A program made the translations under genes and the position numbers. Positions 18,445-25,888 of a DNA stretch of 32,926 bases are shown piece after piece. The number at the start of each line of letters is the position of its first letter. The first letter of the stretch is position 1. The notes beneath the pieces are model-generated. The model had not been told where the DNA came from. It did not search any database and saw only the letters and a program-made list of their open reading frames with translations. Source of the DNA: an uncultured beta proteobacterium (GTDB lineage: Bacteria > Pseudomonadota > Gammaproteobacteria > Burkholderiales > Burkholderiaceae_C); assembly GCA_903906695.1 (NCBI GenBank), contig CAIVLG010000195.1, forward strand, positions 1 through 32,926, read 5' to 3'.

Positions 18445-20181
18445 ATGTTTCCCTTGAATCGCTTTTCCCTGCTGGTCGTATTGGTTTGTGCGCTGAACGC
18501 GCAGGCTCAAACGCCCGAAATCAAATCCGGCGCGGCGGCGAGTTCCGCGCTCGACAGTGAGCTCTTCTACCAGCTCCTGCTGGGGGAACTCAATGCCCGC
18601 GAGGGCGAACCGGGTACCGGCTATGCCTTGCTGTTAGACGCAGCACGAAAGACAAACGACAGCAAACTCTACCAGCGCGCCGTTGAAATTGCACTGCAGT
18701 CGCGCTCGGGCGAATCGGCACTGATGGCGGCCCGCGCATGGAGGCAGGCGTTGCCGACCTCCCGGGAGGCGAATCGCTATCTGTTGCAGATATTGATCAG
18801 TCTGAATCGCATCGGCGAAATTCAGGAACCCCTGAAACGTGAAGTTGCAGCCGCCGACGCAAAGGACCGCGCAGTCACCCTATTGACGATCCCACGCTAT
18901 TTCGCGCGCGTTTCGGACAAAAAAATGGCCGCAGCGGCAGTGGAGCAGGCGCTGGCCGCCTACCTGGCTTCAACCGCCGTCGGCGCCGCGGCCTGGACCA
19001 CGATCGGTCGCATGCGCCTGGACGCTGGCGATAGCGATGGCGCACTCGAAGCGGCACGCAGGGGACAGGCCCTGGATGCCAGGGCGGATGGTCCGGCATT
19101 GCTGGCTTTGTCCATGATCAACCCGAAGACGCCTCAGGCCGAGACGATTGTGAAGAAGCACCTTGAAGGCCCGGCAAGGCCTGAATTCCGGATGGATTAC
19201 GCCCGCACACTGCTCGACTCGCAGCGCTACGCGGAGGCGGCAGTCCAGCTCGAAACCATTACCCTGGAAAAACCGGATTACCCGCCAGCCTGGTTGATAC
19301 GCGGCGCGCTTGCGCTGCAAAATGAAGATACTTCTGCCGCAGAACATTCCCTGCTTCGTTATCTAGAACTGACCCAGGCCAGGGGTGCTGACGCGACGCG
19401 TCCCGAGACCGCCCGTGGACTGGTCCAGGCTTACCTTTCGCTGGCCCAGATTGCCGAGCGAAAGAAAGATTTCGCCGCAGCAGAGGCATGGCTGAAAAAG
19501 ATTGACAACCCCGAGGAACTGCTCAACGCACAGCTGCGCCGTGCCGGCATTCTTGCGCGACAGGGCAAAGTGGCCGAAGCGCGACAATTGATTCGCAGTC
19601 AGCCAGAAAGTTCGACACAAGACGCTCGAATGAAGGTCGCGGCTGAAGTCGAATTGTTGCGTGAGGCCAAGCAGTACCAGAGCGCTTATGACGTTCTCGC
19701 AGAAGTCACCGCGCTCTATCCGGACGATTTCGATCTGGTCTACGACATGGCCATGATCGCTGAAAAACTCGGAAAATTTGACGAAATGGAGAGTCTGCTG
19801 CAAAAGGTGATCGTCGGCAAACCGGAATACCAGCATGCCTACAACGCGCTCGGCTTCTCGTTGGCCGAGCGCAACACGCGACTGAGCGAGGCCAGGCAAC
19901 TCATCTTGAAAGCACTGGACCTGGCCCCGGACGATCCTTTCATCACCGACAGTCTGGCTTGGGTTGAATATCGCAGCGGCAATCTGGAGCAGGCGCTGCA
20001 CCTTTTGAGGCTCGCCTTCAAAGCCAAACCGGATGCAGAAATCGCGGCCCACCTGGGGGAGGTGTTGTGGACCATGGGTCAACGCGAGGAGGCGATCAGC
20101 TTCTGGAGGCAAGGTGCAAAGATCGGTGCAGAAAACGAGACCCTGCTGGACACACTCAAGCGCCTGCAAGTCAAGTTGTGA
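18445..20181 (+). CDS. Exported tetratricopeptide-repeat protein
   Basis: With the start at ATG 18445 the 578-residue protein opens with a clean signal peptide ([22 protein letters not shown]). In-frame ATGs at 18415 and 18427 add acidic residues that would spoil it. Nearly all the mature protein is Ala/Leu-rich helical repeats of TPR type, clearest near the C-terminus ([20 protein letters not shown], then [20 protein letters not shown]). TPR proteins are scaffolds; here it probably acts in the periplasm or at the outer membrane. It overlaps lolB by one base, and TPR-lolB-ispE is a recurring betaproteobacterial order, hinting at an envelope role. The precise function is unknown. Confidence 0.88.
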   Translation: MFPLNRFSLLVVLVCALNAQAQTPEIKSGAAASSALDSELFYQLLLGELNAREGEPGTGYALLLDAARKTNDSKLYQRAVEIALQSRSGESALMAARAWRQALPTSREANRYLLQILISLNRIGEIQEPLKREVAAADAKDRAVTLLTIPRYFARVSDKKMAAAAVEQALAAYLASTAVGAAAWTTIGRMRLDAGDSDGALEAARRGQALDARADGPALLALSMINPKTPQAETIVKKHLEGPARPEFRMDYARTLLDSQRYAEAAVQLETITLEKPDYPPAWLIRGALALQNEDTSAAEHSLLRYLELTQARGADATRPETARGLVQAYLSLAQIAERKKDFAAAEAWLKKIDNPEELLNAQLRRAGILARQGKVAEARQLIRSQPESSTQDARMKVAAEVELLREAKQYQSAYDVLAEVTALYPDDFDLVYDMAMIAEKLGKFDEMESLLQKVIVGKPEYQHAYNALGFSLAERNTRLSEARQLILKALDLAPDDPFITDSLAWVEYRSGNLEQALHLLRLAFKAKPDAEIAAHLGEVLWTMGQREEAISFWRQGAKIGAENETLLDTLKRLQVKL

Positions 20182-20690
20182 TGTCGCTGATCAAGCTCAT
20201 TGGCATGACAGCCATTTGCGTTACCTTGCTGATGGCGGGTTGCGCGGCCCTGCCACCAGCCGACGGACTTGCCGCGCCAGGCAAAGCGCACTGGCATGGT
20301 CGGCTGGCGTTGCGGGTTGACTCAAGTCAGGCACAGGCGCAAGCCCTGTCCTTTGCCGCCGGGTTTGAGCTTGTCGGCAGCGCTCGCAGCGGTGCCTTGA
20401 CGCTCTTTACGCCACTGGGAACCACCTTGGCATCGCTGTCGTGGTCAGACCAATCGGCAGTCCTGCGCCAAGGGAGCGATAGTCAGTATTTCGAATCGCT
20501 GGACGCTTTGACAGTGCACGCCCTGGGCGCCGAGATACCGATGGCGGCGCTGTTCGCCTGGCTGGCTGGCGATGCTATGGATGCGGCCGGCTGGAACGCC
20601 GATCTATCGCTCTATGCGCAGGGCAGCATCCTGGCCCGGCGTACGCAGCCAACCCCCGAGGCCGAGATCCGTCTGCTGCTTGAAAAATGA
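20181..20690 (+). CDS. lolB: Outer-membrane lipoprotein receptor LolB
   Basis: The 169-residue protein has a lipoprotein signal with lipobox LMAGC (Cys21) and the LolB opening WHGRLALRVD. LolB receives lipoproteins from LolA and inserts them into the outer membrane. The ATG at 20181 shares a base with the TPR stop (TGATG), and the gene's own stop overlaps ispE (ATGA), so all three are translationally coupled. It is shorter than the ~200 residues of enteric LolB, which is common in betaproteobacteria. Assignment rests on motif and position because the family is weakly conserved. Confidence 0.87.
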   Translation: MSLIKLIGMTAICVTLLMAGCAALPPADGLAAPGKAHWHGRLALRVDSSQAQAQALSFAAGFELVGSARSGALTLFTPLGTTLASLSWSDQSAVLRQGSDSQYFESLDALTVHALGAEIPMAALFAWLAGDAMDAAGWNADLSLYAQGSILARRTQPTPEAEIRLLLEK

Positions 20691-21550
20691 ACTCCCTGCA
20701 TGACGTTGCGGCCCCGGCCAAGCTCAATCTGTTCCTGCACATTACCGGCCGGCGGCGCGACGGCTATCACTTGCTGCAATCTGTCTTCATGCTGATTGAC
20801 TGGCACGACACGCTGCATTTTGAAGTCCGCCGCGATGGACACATCAGCCGCGAGGATCTGACCACAGCGCTACCAGAGGATGATCTGGTGCTGCGCGCTG
20901 CCCATGCCCTGAAGGCGGCCAGCGGCCGCGCCCTTGGTGTTCACATCGGGATTGAAAAGCGCATTCCGTCACAGGCCGGGATGGGGGGCGGATCTTCGGA
21001 TGCAGCCTCGACGCTGCTGGCCTTGAACCGTTTATGGAAACTCGACCTTTCGCTCGAAAGCCTGAGCCGGATCGGTCTTCAGCTGGGTGCCGACGTGCCC
21101 TTCTTTTTGACCGGACAAAACGCCTGGGTTGAAGGCGTGGGTGAAAAAATTACACCGATCCCCCTGCCGAGCGGCCAATTTCTGGTGGTGAAGCCCGACC
21201 AGGGCCTGGAGACGAGGCTCATCTTCTCAGATCCAGCGCTGAAAAGAGACAGCCAGACTGCTATAATTTCCGGCTTCTCGGCAGATGCTTTCGGTTTTGG
21301 CCGCAACGACTTGCAGGGTGTTGCCGAAAGGCTTTGCCCCGCTGTCAAGCAGGCTCTGGAATGGCTGGCAGCACGCGGTCTCAAGGGTCGGATGACAGGG
21401 TCTGGCAGCGCGGTGTTTGCGCAGGTTTTACGGCCGCTCGAACTGGGCGACGTGACAGACACGTTTCAGGTCAGATTGTGCAACAGTCTGGCTGTTCATC
21501 CCCTGGTGGGATGGGCGTCGAGTGACAGTTTGATGGTTGACAGTCTTTGA
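20687..21550 (+). CDS. ispE: 4-diphosphocytidyl-2-C-methyl-D-erythritol kinase
   Basis: The 287-residue GHMP kinase has the opening APAKLNLFLHITGRRRDGYH (residues 9-28), the glycine-rich ATP loop PSQAGMGGGSSDAAS (94-108) and the later GADVPFFL and GRMTGSGSAVFA segments. It phosphorylates CDP-methylerythritol in the MEP route to isoprenoid precursors. Start and lolB stop overlap as ATGA. The stop lies 14 bases before tRNA-Gln. An internal TATAAT sits in its coding sequence (see the promoter entry). Confidence 0.96.
   Translation: MNSLHDVAAPAKLNLFLHITGRRRDGYHLLQSVFMLIDWHDTLHFEVRRDGHISREDLTTALPEDDLVLRAAHALKAASGRALGVHIGIEKRIPSQAGMGGGSSDAASTLLALNRLWKLDLSLESLSRIGLQLGADVPFFLTGQNAWVEGVGEKITPIPLPSGQFLVVKPDQGLETRLIFSDPALKRDSQTAIISGFSADAFGFGRNDLQGVAERLCPAVKQALEWLAARGLKGRMTGSGSAVFAQVLRPLELGDVTDTFQVRLCNSLAVHPLVGWASSDSLMVDSL
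21239..21267 (+). promoter_or_regulatory. Possible internal promoter in ispE reading toward tRNA-Gln
   Basis: A perfect -10 hexamer TATAAT (21262-21267) stands 17 bases after CTGAAA (21239-21244; four of six bases match the -35 consensus). It is inside the ispE reading frame, about 300 bases before tRNA-Gln. It could supply the tRNA independently of the envelope genes upstream, but it has no experimental support. Confidence 0.4.
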
Positions 21551-21564
21551 CTGCCGACCGGTGT

Positions 21565-21641
21565 AGGGGAGTCGCCAAGCTGGTTAAGGCACTGGATTTT
21601 GATTCCAGCATGCGAAGGTTCGAATCCTTCCTCCCCTGCCA
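21565..21641 (+). tRNA. tRNA-Gln (TTG)
   Basis: This is a complete 77-base cloverleaf. The acceptor stem pairs AGGGGAG with CTCCCCT, the anticodon loop TTTTGAT gives anticodon TTG, the T-arm is GAAGG/CCTTC with TTCGAAT, and the discriminator G is followed by encoded CCA. It sits between ispE and prs, its usual betaproteobacterial place. Its 3' end appears to have been used as an integration site. Confidence 0.96.
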
Positions 21642-21646
21642 AAGAT
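21627..21646. repeat. Putative attL: 3' end of tRNA-Gln
   Basis: The segment cttcctcccctgccaaagat covers the tRNA 3' arm and five bases beyond. A gapped copy recurs 1.2 kb downstream at 22834-22850, just before prs. tRNA 3' ends are classic core sites for tyrosine integrases. The match is broken by a 3-base gap, so this is a proposal. Confidence 0.4.
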
Positions 21647-21807
21647 GAGTCCGATAAGGTGCATTGACAGCCGGCCACCCTGAGGATGGCGGTCGCGTCA
21701 TCCAATCGGCCACGCTAGCCCCTGATCTTTCGAGATTCGTACTCTGCCATCCCTTGACCGCGTGCAGACGGCCCATAGGACGCATGGTTTATTCTTCTTT
21801 GCCCTGG

Positions 21808-22008
21808 CTACACCCCTACCAACTCCACTGCCATTTCTCGCGGGTTGTCGGTGCGTTTGCTTACGTCAAGCATTTCGATACCCAGCACCCGCCCAGCTGC
21901 GTCAAAGTCAAACACCACGCCGGGCCGCACTTCGTCACTCTCTGCCACGGTGCCAGACAGTAGGCGGATATACATTGCATCGGCCTTGGGGTCATATTCG
22001 ATTTTCAT
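21808..22008 (-). CDS. DUF2283 protein, putative antitoxin-like partner
   Basis: The 66-residue protein fits DUF2283 along its full length: MKIEYDPKADAMYIRL, then an acidic ESDEVRPGVVFDFDAAG and GIEMLDVSKR. These small beta-rich proteins often follow a DUF4258 gene and are regarded as possible antitoxins, though evidence is limited. Its ATG overlaps the DUF4258 stop (ATGA, 22008-22005), so both come from one message. It is very likely a real gene because it is a complete family-length domain. Its exact biological role is not established. Confidence 0.8.
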   Translation of the reverse strand: MKIEYDPKADAMYIRLLSGTVAESDEVRPGVVFDFDAAGRVLGIEMLDVSKRTDNPREMAVELVGV

Positions 22009-22259
22009 GGTTGCACTCCGTATTTTTCAAACTTGCCGGTGGCCATGACGGTCACCACCATTATCACGACGTCACCTTCGTACAGTACACGCAATAGCTG
22101 GCGCTTGCCCGTGCGTTCAATCCAGCCTTGTGCCTCGTTACGGCCATGCTGCGCGTCGACGGTGCGCAATGGCTGTGCAAGTGTGGCCAGCACCTCTGCC
22201 TGGCTGATTCCGCGCTCTGCCATTCTGGCTAGGGCGTGCTGGGTGAATGTGATCTGCAT
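22005..22259 (-). CDS. DUF4258 protein, putative toxin-like partner
   Basis: From the ATG at 22259 the 84-residue protein begins MQITFTQHALARMAERGIS, the hallmark His-x-x-x-R-M-x-x-R-G-I opening of DUF4258, followed by basic strands ending in a VVIMVVTVMAT core. Many small proteins of this shape (BrnT- and RelE-like) are ribonuclease toxins, so a toxin role is plausible but inferred. The frame is open 19 codons further upstream (to 22316), but that extension is unlike the family. A promoter-like pair lies directly upstream. Confidence 0.8.
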   Translation of the reverse strand: MQITFTQHALARMAERGISQAEVLATLAQPLRTVDAQHGRNEAQGWIERTGKRQLLRVLYEGDVVIMVVTVMATGKFEKYGVQP

Positions 22260-22266
22260 GGCTTCA

Positions 22267-22294
22267 ATTGTGCTGCCATTGCGGAACCTGTCAA
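22267..22294 (-). promoter_or_regulatory. Promoter of the DUF4258-DUF2283 pair
   Basis: Read on the minus strand there is a perfect -35 TTGACA (22294-22289), a 16-base spacer and CACAAT (22272-22267), which matches four of six -10 bases. The DUF4258 ATG begins only seven bases after the -10. Transcription would therefore start at or next to the start codon, suggesting a leaderless message. Confidence 0.45.
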
Positions 22295-22340
22295 GAATCG
22301 GCCTCGACACCCACATTTAATCCACGCGTATAGATCCCTT

Positions 22341-22478
22341 ATGGGCTTGTCTATGGACTCCGTGAAGAAAAAGATCGAAGACGCTATCACCTCGGCAGCG
22401 GGTCTCCAGCAACTATCGGAGCGCACTGGCGCCACTGCATCGAATCTGTCGGCACTCGCAGCGGTTGCCAAGCTGTCT
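22341..22478 (+). pseudogene. Fragment resembling a phage tail tape-measure protein
   Basis: About 46 codons from ATG 22341 read like an internal piece of a lambda-type tail tape-measure protein: KKKIEDAITSAAGL, QLSERTG and NLSALAAVAKLS. Those proteins are normally many hundreds of residues long and carry a LSERTG...ESLSALA-type segment. After residue 46 the frame stays open to 22670 but the similarity stops. No other structural phage gene is present. I treat it as a gene fragment, not a working protein; recognition is from memory of family style. Confidence 0.45.
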
Positions 22479-22748
22479 GCCACGATACCGAAGCTCTGGC
22501 TGGCGGTTTTCCTCCCGGAAACCGACAGGTTACACAGAATTTTACGTGCGCAAGTTTTGGGGGGAGGGGTACCTGATGACCTGGCCGAGTTACTGGCCTT
22601 GCACGTTCAGTGTGTGGACGTCTGCACGAATATAGTCTTCAATCTGGTCTGTTGTTTTTCAATCAAATAAGCGATCGGCTAAAATCCCGCCTTCTGTTCC
22701 AAAGATCAACCGGTCCGGCGACTTCTGGCGAAGCTGCTAGCCTTCACG

Positions 22749-22778
22749 ATTTGGGGGCACATTTGGGGGCACATTTGG
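22749..22778. repeat. Tandem 12-bp repeat (2.5 copies)
   Basis: The unit atttgggggcac occurs at 22749-22760 and 22761-22772 without mismatch, followed by a half copy atttgg (22773-22778). It lies 56-85 bases from the proposed right att copy. Short direct repeats at this distance are reminiscent of integrase arm-binding sites. Confidence 0.6.
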
Positions 22779-22833
22779 TTTTCGAAAATCAAGAAACTAG
22801 CATCCATGCGGGTTTCGAGGCTAGATGTGAAGG

Positions 22834-22850
22834 CTTCCTCCGCCAAAGAT
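22834..22850. repeat. Putative decayed attR copy of the tRNA-Gln 3' end
   Basis: The segment cttcctccgccaaagat equals the tRNA-Gln 3' end and flank with one 3-base deletion. Just upstream, tgtgaagg matches the tRNA T-arm tgcgaagg with one mismatch if the eight T-loop bases are also missing. The combined match spans about 25 bases in three blocks, more than expected by chance in so short a region, but imperfect. Confidence 0.4.
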
Positions 22851-22931
22851 TCGTTGTGCGCGTCAGAGCTCGCACAGCAGTACCATAAGTTGAACGCACA
22901 GGCGCCACCATTGTCAAACGCTGGACCACTC

Positions 22932-23909
22932 ATGCAGGCTACCGATACCCCTGATTTCATGGTTTTTACCGGTAACGCCAACCCTGGTATGGCGGCGCAG
23001 ATTGCGCGCCACCTGAACATATCGCTCGGTGCCGCCACTGTGGGTCGTTTTTCGGACGGCGAGGTCACTGTCGAAATCAACCAGAATGTACGGGCAAGGG
23101 ACGTTTTTGTGGTGCAATCGACCTGCGCGCCAACCAACGAAAACCTGATGGAACTTCTCATCATGGTGGATGCGCTCAAGCGCGCCTCGGCAGAACGCAT
23201 CAGTGCCGTAATCCCCTATTTTGGCTACGCGCGGCAGGACCGTCGTCCGCGATCGAGCCGGGTTCCGATTACCGCCAAGGTGGTCGCCAATATGCTGCAG
23301 GCGGTCGGTGTGGCGCGTGTTCTGACCATGGATTTGCATGCCGATCAGATTCAGGGCTTTTTCGATATCCCGGTTGACAATATTTACGCATCCCCGGTCT
23401 TGCTGGGCGACTTGCGTCAAAAGAATTACGAAGATCTGATCGTGGTTTCGCCCGACGTCGGCGGTGTCGTGCGCGCACGCGCACTGGCCAAGCAACTGGA
23501 CTGCGATCTGGCGATCATCGACAAGCGTCGCCCGAGAGCCAATGTCAGCGAAGTCATGCATGTCATTGGTGAAATCGATGGCCGCAACTGCGTCATCATG
23601 GATGACATGATCGACACCGCCGGCACTCTGGTCAAGGCGGCCGAAGTTCTCAAGGAACGGGGTGCGAAGAAAGTCTATGCCTATTGCACGCACCCTATTT
23701 TTTCGGGTCCGGCGATCGAGCGCATCACCAACGGCACAGCGCTTGATGAGGTGGTTGTCACCAACACCATTCCGCTGAGCCAGTCGGCAGGCGCCTGCAA
23801 GAAGATCCGGCAATTGAGCGTGGCGCCGCTGATCGCGGAAACGATACAGCGCATTGCCAAGGGTGAATCGGTCATGAGTTTGTTCTCGGATCAGGAAAAT
23901 CTCTTTTAG
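22932..23909 (+). CDS. prs: Ribose-phosphate pyrophosphokinase (PRPP synthetase)
   Basis: The 325-residue protein makes PRPP from ribose-5-phosphate and ATP for nucleotide, His and Trp synthesis. Visible motifs are the early [10 protein letters not shown], the ATP/Mg segment [24 protein letters not shown] and the PRPP-binding loop [13 protein letters not shown] near residues 219-231. The ATG at 22932 gives the family-typical start region; an open extension to 22806 is not family-like. It follows tRNA-Gln and the inserted segment and precedes rplY by 111 bases. Confidence 0.96.
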   Translation: MQATDTPDFMVFTGNANPGMAAQIARHLNISLGAATVGRFSDGEVTVEINQNVRARDVFVVQSTCAPTNENLMELLIMVDALKRASAERISAVIPYFGYARQDRRPRSSRVPITAKVVANMLQAVGVARVLTMDLHADQIQGFFDIPVDNIYASPVLLGDLRQKNYEDLIVVSPDVGGVVRARALAKQLDCDLAIIDKRRPRANVSEVMHVIGEIDGRNCVIMDDMIDTAGTLVKAAEVLKERGAKKVYAYCTHPIFSGPAIERITNGTALDEVVVTNTIPLSQSAGACKKIRQLSVAPLIAETIQRIAKGESVMSLFSDQENLF

Positions 23910-24020
23910 GTGTTTCTGATTCGGGCAAAAGTGGGTTCCTTGCACGTCTGACAACGTGTATTGAACATTTTTAAATCGGGGTCACACTGGTCGCGGTGGA
24001 CTCTTCATGGAGTGAATATT

Positions 24021-24758
24021 ATGAAATTCGTCGCTTTTGAGCGCGCCAAGCAGGGTACGGGTGCGAGCCGCCGTCTCCGCATCACCGGTCGCACACCGGG
24101 AATCGTTTACGGTGGTGGCCTTGAGCCACAGCAGATCGAGGTCGATCACAACGCCCTGTGGCACGCCTTGAAGAAGGAGGCCTTCCATTCGACCATTCTG
24201 GACATGGAACTGGACGGCAAGGAACACAAGGTGCTGTTGCGTGACGTGCAAATGCATCCGTTCAAGCAGCTCATCCTGCATACCGACTTCCAGCGTGTTG
24301 ATGCCAACACCAAACTGCACATGAAGGTGCCGCTGCACTTCAGCGGCGACGAGAATTCTCCGGCTGTCAAGGCCGAGGGTTGCATGGCCAACCACGTCGT
24401 CAACGAGATTGAAGTCATGTGTCTTCCGACCGATCTGCCCGAGTTCATCCCGGTCGATTTGAGCGGTCTGAAGAAAGGCGTGTCGCTGCATCTGGCTGAC
24501 ATCGTTCTGCCCAAGGGAGTGACGGCTGTAACGCACGGCAAGAACAATCCGGTGATCGTGTCCGTCGTTGTCATCGGCTCGGCCGAAGTCGCCGTTGCAG
24601 AAGGCGACCCCGCTGCTGCAGCTGGCGCAGCAGCACCAGCTGCGGCTGTGGCTGCTGCGGCTCCTGCCGCCGCCGGCAAGGCGGCACCCGCTGCAAAGGC
24701 ACCTGCCACAGCAAAGGCACCTGCCGCTGCCAAAGCGCCCGCCGCCAAGAAGAAGTGA
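24021..24758 (+). CDS. rplY: 50S ribosomal protein L25, long (general stress Ctc) form
   Basis: The 245-residue protein has the L25 5S-rRNA-binding domain (1-~95; [28 protein letters not shown]) and the C-terminal beta domain (~100-195; [20 protein letters not shown]). A 45-residue Ala/Pro/Lys tail follows, ending in KKK. The short enteric form lacks the second domain and tail. GGAG lies nine bases before the ATG at 24021; an open frame from 23961 adds residues unlike the family. It stands between prs and pth as in most betaproteobacteria. Confidence 0.95.
   Translation: MKFVAFERAKQGTGASRRLRITGRTPGIVYGGGLEPQQIEVDHNALWHALKKEAFHSTILDMELDGKEHKVLLRDVQMHPFKQLILHTDFQRVDANTKLHMKVPLHFSGDENSPAVKAEGCMANHVVNEIEVMCLPTDLPEFIPVDLSGLKKGVSLHLADIVLPKGVTAVTHGKNNPVIVSVVVIGSAEVAVAEGDPAAAAGAAAPAAAVAAAAPAAAGKAAPAAKAPATAKAPAAAKAPAAKKK
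24693..24725 (+). repeat. Short direct repeat in the L25 tail
   Basis: The 15-mer gcaaaggcacctgcc occurs at 24693-24707 and 24711-24725, an 18-base period encoding repeated AKAPA units. The tail is therefore prone to in-frame length change by slippage. Confidence 0.7.
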
Positions 24759-24763
24759 TCTGA

Positions 24764-24787
24764 AACGGCCCACCCTGGTGGGCCGTT
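24764..24787 (+). terminator. Hairpin between rplY and pth
   Basis: A perfect 10-bp GC-rich stem (aacggcccac / gtgggccgtt) with a four-base loop CCTG starts five bases after the rplY stop and ends nine bases before the pth ATG. No T-run follows. It may partly terminate, protect the rplY message, or mask the pth ribosome site. Confidence 0.6.
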
Positions 24788-24796
24788 GAAGTGTCC

Positions 24797-25411
24797 ATGA
24801 TCAGGCTGTTTGTGGGGCTTGGCAATCCTGGCCCGGAGTACGAACTGACCCGCCATAACGCGGGTTTTTGGTGGCTTGACGAAGTCGCCCGCAGTCTGAA
24901 AACAAATCTGGCAATGGACCGGACTTACCATGGTCTGGTGGCGCGAACAGCCGTCAACGGACAGACGGTGTGGCTGCTCAAACCCCAGACCTTCATGAAC
25001 CTGTGCGGAAAATCAGTCGCTGTACTGGCACGCTTCTTCAAGATTGCGCCTCAGGAAATTCTGATTGCGCACGATGAGTTGGACATCGCCCCCGGCGAGG
25101 CCAAACTCAAGCTTGGCGGCAGTCACGCCGGGCACAACGGCCTGCGCGACATTCACGCCCAACTTGGCAGCGACGACTATTGGCGCCTGCGCCTGGGCAT
25201 TGGCCATCCCGGCGACAGGTCCGAGGTCATCAACTGGGTATTGAAAAAGCCCTCTCTCGATCACCGCCTGGCGATTGACCAAAGCATTGATCGATCATTG
25301 AAAGCGCTGCCGCATTTGCTCGCAGGCGAGATGGACAAAGCCACGCTGCTGATCCACACCAGCAAGCCGCCACGACCCAAGCCGCCCCGACCCGAAAGCA
25401 TGCCGCAGTAA
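24797..25411 (+). CDS. pth: Peptidyl-tRNA hydrolase
   Basis: The 204-residue enzyme releases tRNA from stalled peptidyl-tRNA. All the key residues known in the E. coli enzyme fall at the same numbers when translation begins at ATG 24797: Asn10, His20, Asn68, Asp93 and Asn114. This also supports that start over the GTG at 24791. The C-terminus adds a short Pro/Arg/Lys tail ([12 protein letters not shown]). The gene follows rplY across a strong hairpin. Confidence 0.97.
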   Translation: MIRLFVGLGNPGPEYELTRHNAGFWWLDEVARSLKTNLAMDRTYHGLVARTAVNGQTVWLLKPQTFMNLCGKSVAVLARFFKIAPQEILIAHDELDIAPGEAKLKLGGSHAGHNGLRDIHAQLGSDDYWRLRLGIGHPGDRSEVINWVLKKPSLDHRLAIDQSIDRSLKALPHLLAGEMDKATLLIHTSKPPRPKPPRPESMPQ

Positions 25412-25449
25412 ACTCCCGCTGAAATCACAAGTTTGAACGGAGGCCATCG

Positions 25450-25878
25450 ATGTCGGGTCTTGCCTTGAATGCGCTGCTGCTGGCAGTCAGTGCGTTGCCG
25501 ATGACTGCCGCGGCACAACTCACCTACAAGTGCGGTAACAGCTATAGCCAGGCGCCCTGCCTCGACGCCGTCACGATTGACACCAGTGACCGGCGAACCA
25601 GCGCACAAAAACTTCAAACCGACCTGGCGACCCAAAGGGACGCCCGCACCGCTGACACCATGGAGAAAGCGCGCTTGCAGCAGGAAGCCAAAGACCTGGC
25701 CGCCAACACACCGGCGCCAAAGGCAAGCAAGCCGGCTCCAAAAAGCAAGAAGAAGGCGGGCCAGGTCCAGATGAAAGCAAATACCACGCGCAAGCCGACG
25801 ACCAACAAGGCTCAGAACCAGGGGAAGAAGAGCCCGTTGACTGCGGCGTCCCGGCAAGAAGCGCCGCGTCAACCGTGA
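25450..25878 (+). CDS. Small exported protein with basic C-terminal tail, function unknown
   Basis: The 142-residue protein has a signal peptide (cleavage near PMTAAAQ, about residue 24), then a short domain with a Cys pair in LTYKCGNSYSQAPC, resembling the start of DUF4124-type periplasmic proteins. A helical Gln/Ala region (~55-85) follows, and a long Lys/Pro/Ala-rich tail (~86-142). GGAGG stands six bases before the ATG. It is probably co-transcribed with pth, 38 bases upstream. The tail looks disordered and could bind polyanions such as peptidoglycan or nucleic acid; that is speculation. Confidence 0.75.
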   Translation: MSGLALNALLLAVSALPMTAAAQLTYKCGNSYSQAPCLDAVTIDTSDRRTSAQKLQTDLATQRDARTADTMEKARLQQEAKDLAANTPAPKASKPAPKSKKKAGQVQMKANTTRKPTTNKAQNQGKKSPLTAASRQEAPRQP

Positions 25879-25888
25879 CTGTGACGCG

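Larger units (their letters stand above)
21642..22850. mobile_element. Decayed element inserted between tRNA-Gln and prs
   Basis: About 1.2 kb separates tRNA-Gln from the prs region, in a window where other intergenic gaps are mostly under 170 bases. The contents are unlike the neighbourhood: a DUF4258/DUF2283 pair on the minus strand, a tape-measure-like phage fragment, tandem 12-mers and several stretches with no recognisable gene. It is bounded by the tRNA 3' end and a gapped copy of it. No integrase or transposase remains. The first 166 bases (21642-21807) contain nothing I recognise. I infer a relic of a prophage or small island; the exact right border is uncertain. Confidence 0.5.
22479..22931. 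other. Gene-poor stretch between the phage fragment and prs
   Basis: No convincing gene is found in these ~450 bases. Open frames exist on both strands but none resembles a known protein. TAAAAT at 22680-22685 is a possible -10 element facing prs, with only a weak -35 (TTTCAA). The stretch also holds a ccaaagat 8-mer (22699-22706) shared with the tRNA-Gln flank, the tandem 12-mers, a TTTTCGAAAA palindrome (22779-22788) and the proposed right att copy. The last 81 bases before prs are presumably its original leader. Confidence 0.5.

Noticed and set aside
21471..21785. Minus-strand open frames running through tRNA-Gln and the ispE end
   Set aside because: They translate the tRNA complement; the apparent motif is an artefact of tRNA sequence.
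22515..22555. Possible IS256-family terminal sequence (the ttacacagaatttt stretch)
   Set aside because: It vaguely resembles such ends, but there is no matching second end, target duplication or transposase fragment.
22706..23200. A minus-strand open frame including MCPQMCPQ near the 12-mer repeats
   Set aside because: Most of it is antisense to prs, and the MCPQ repeats are only the tandem DNA repeat read through.
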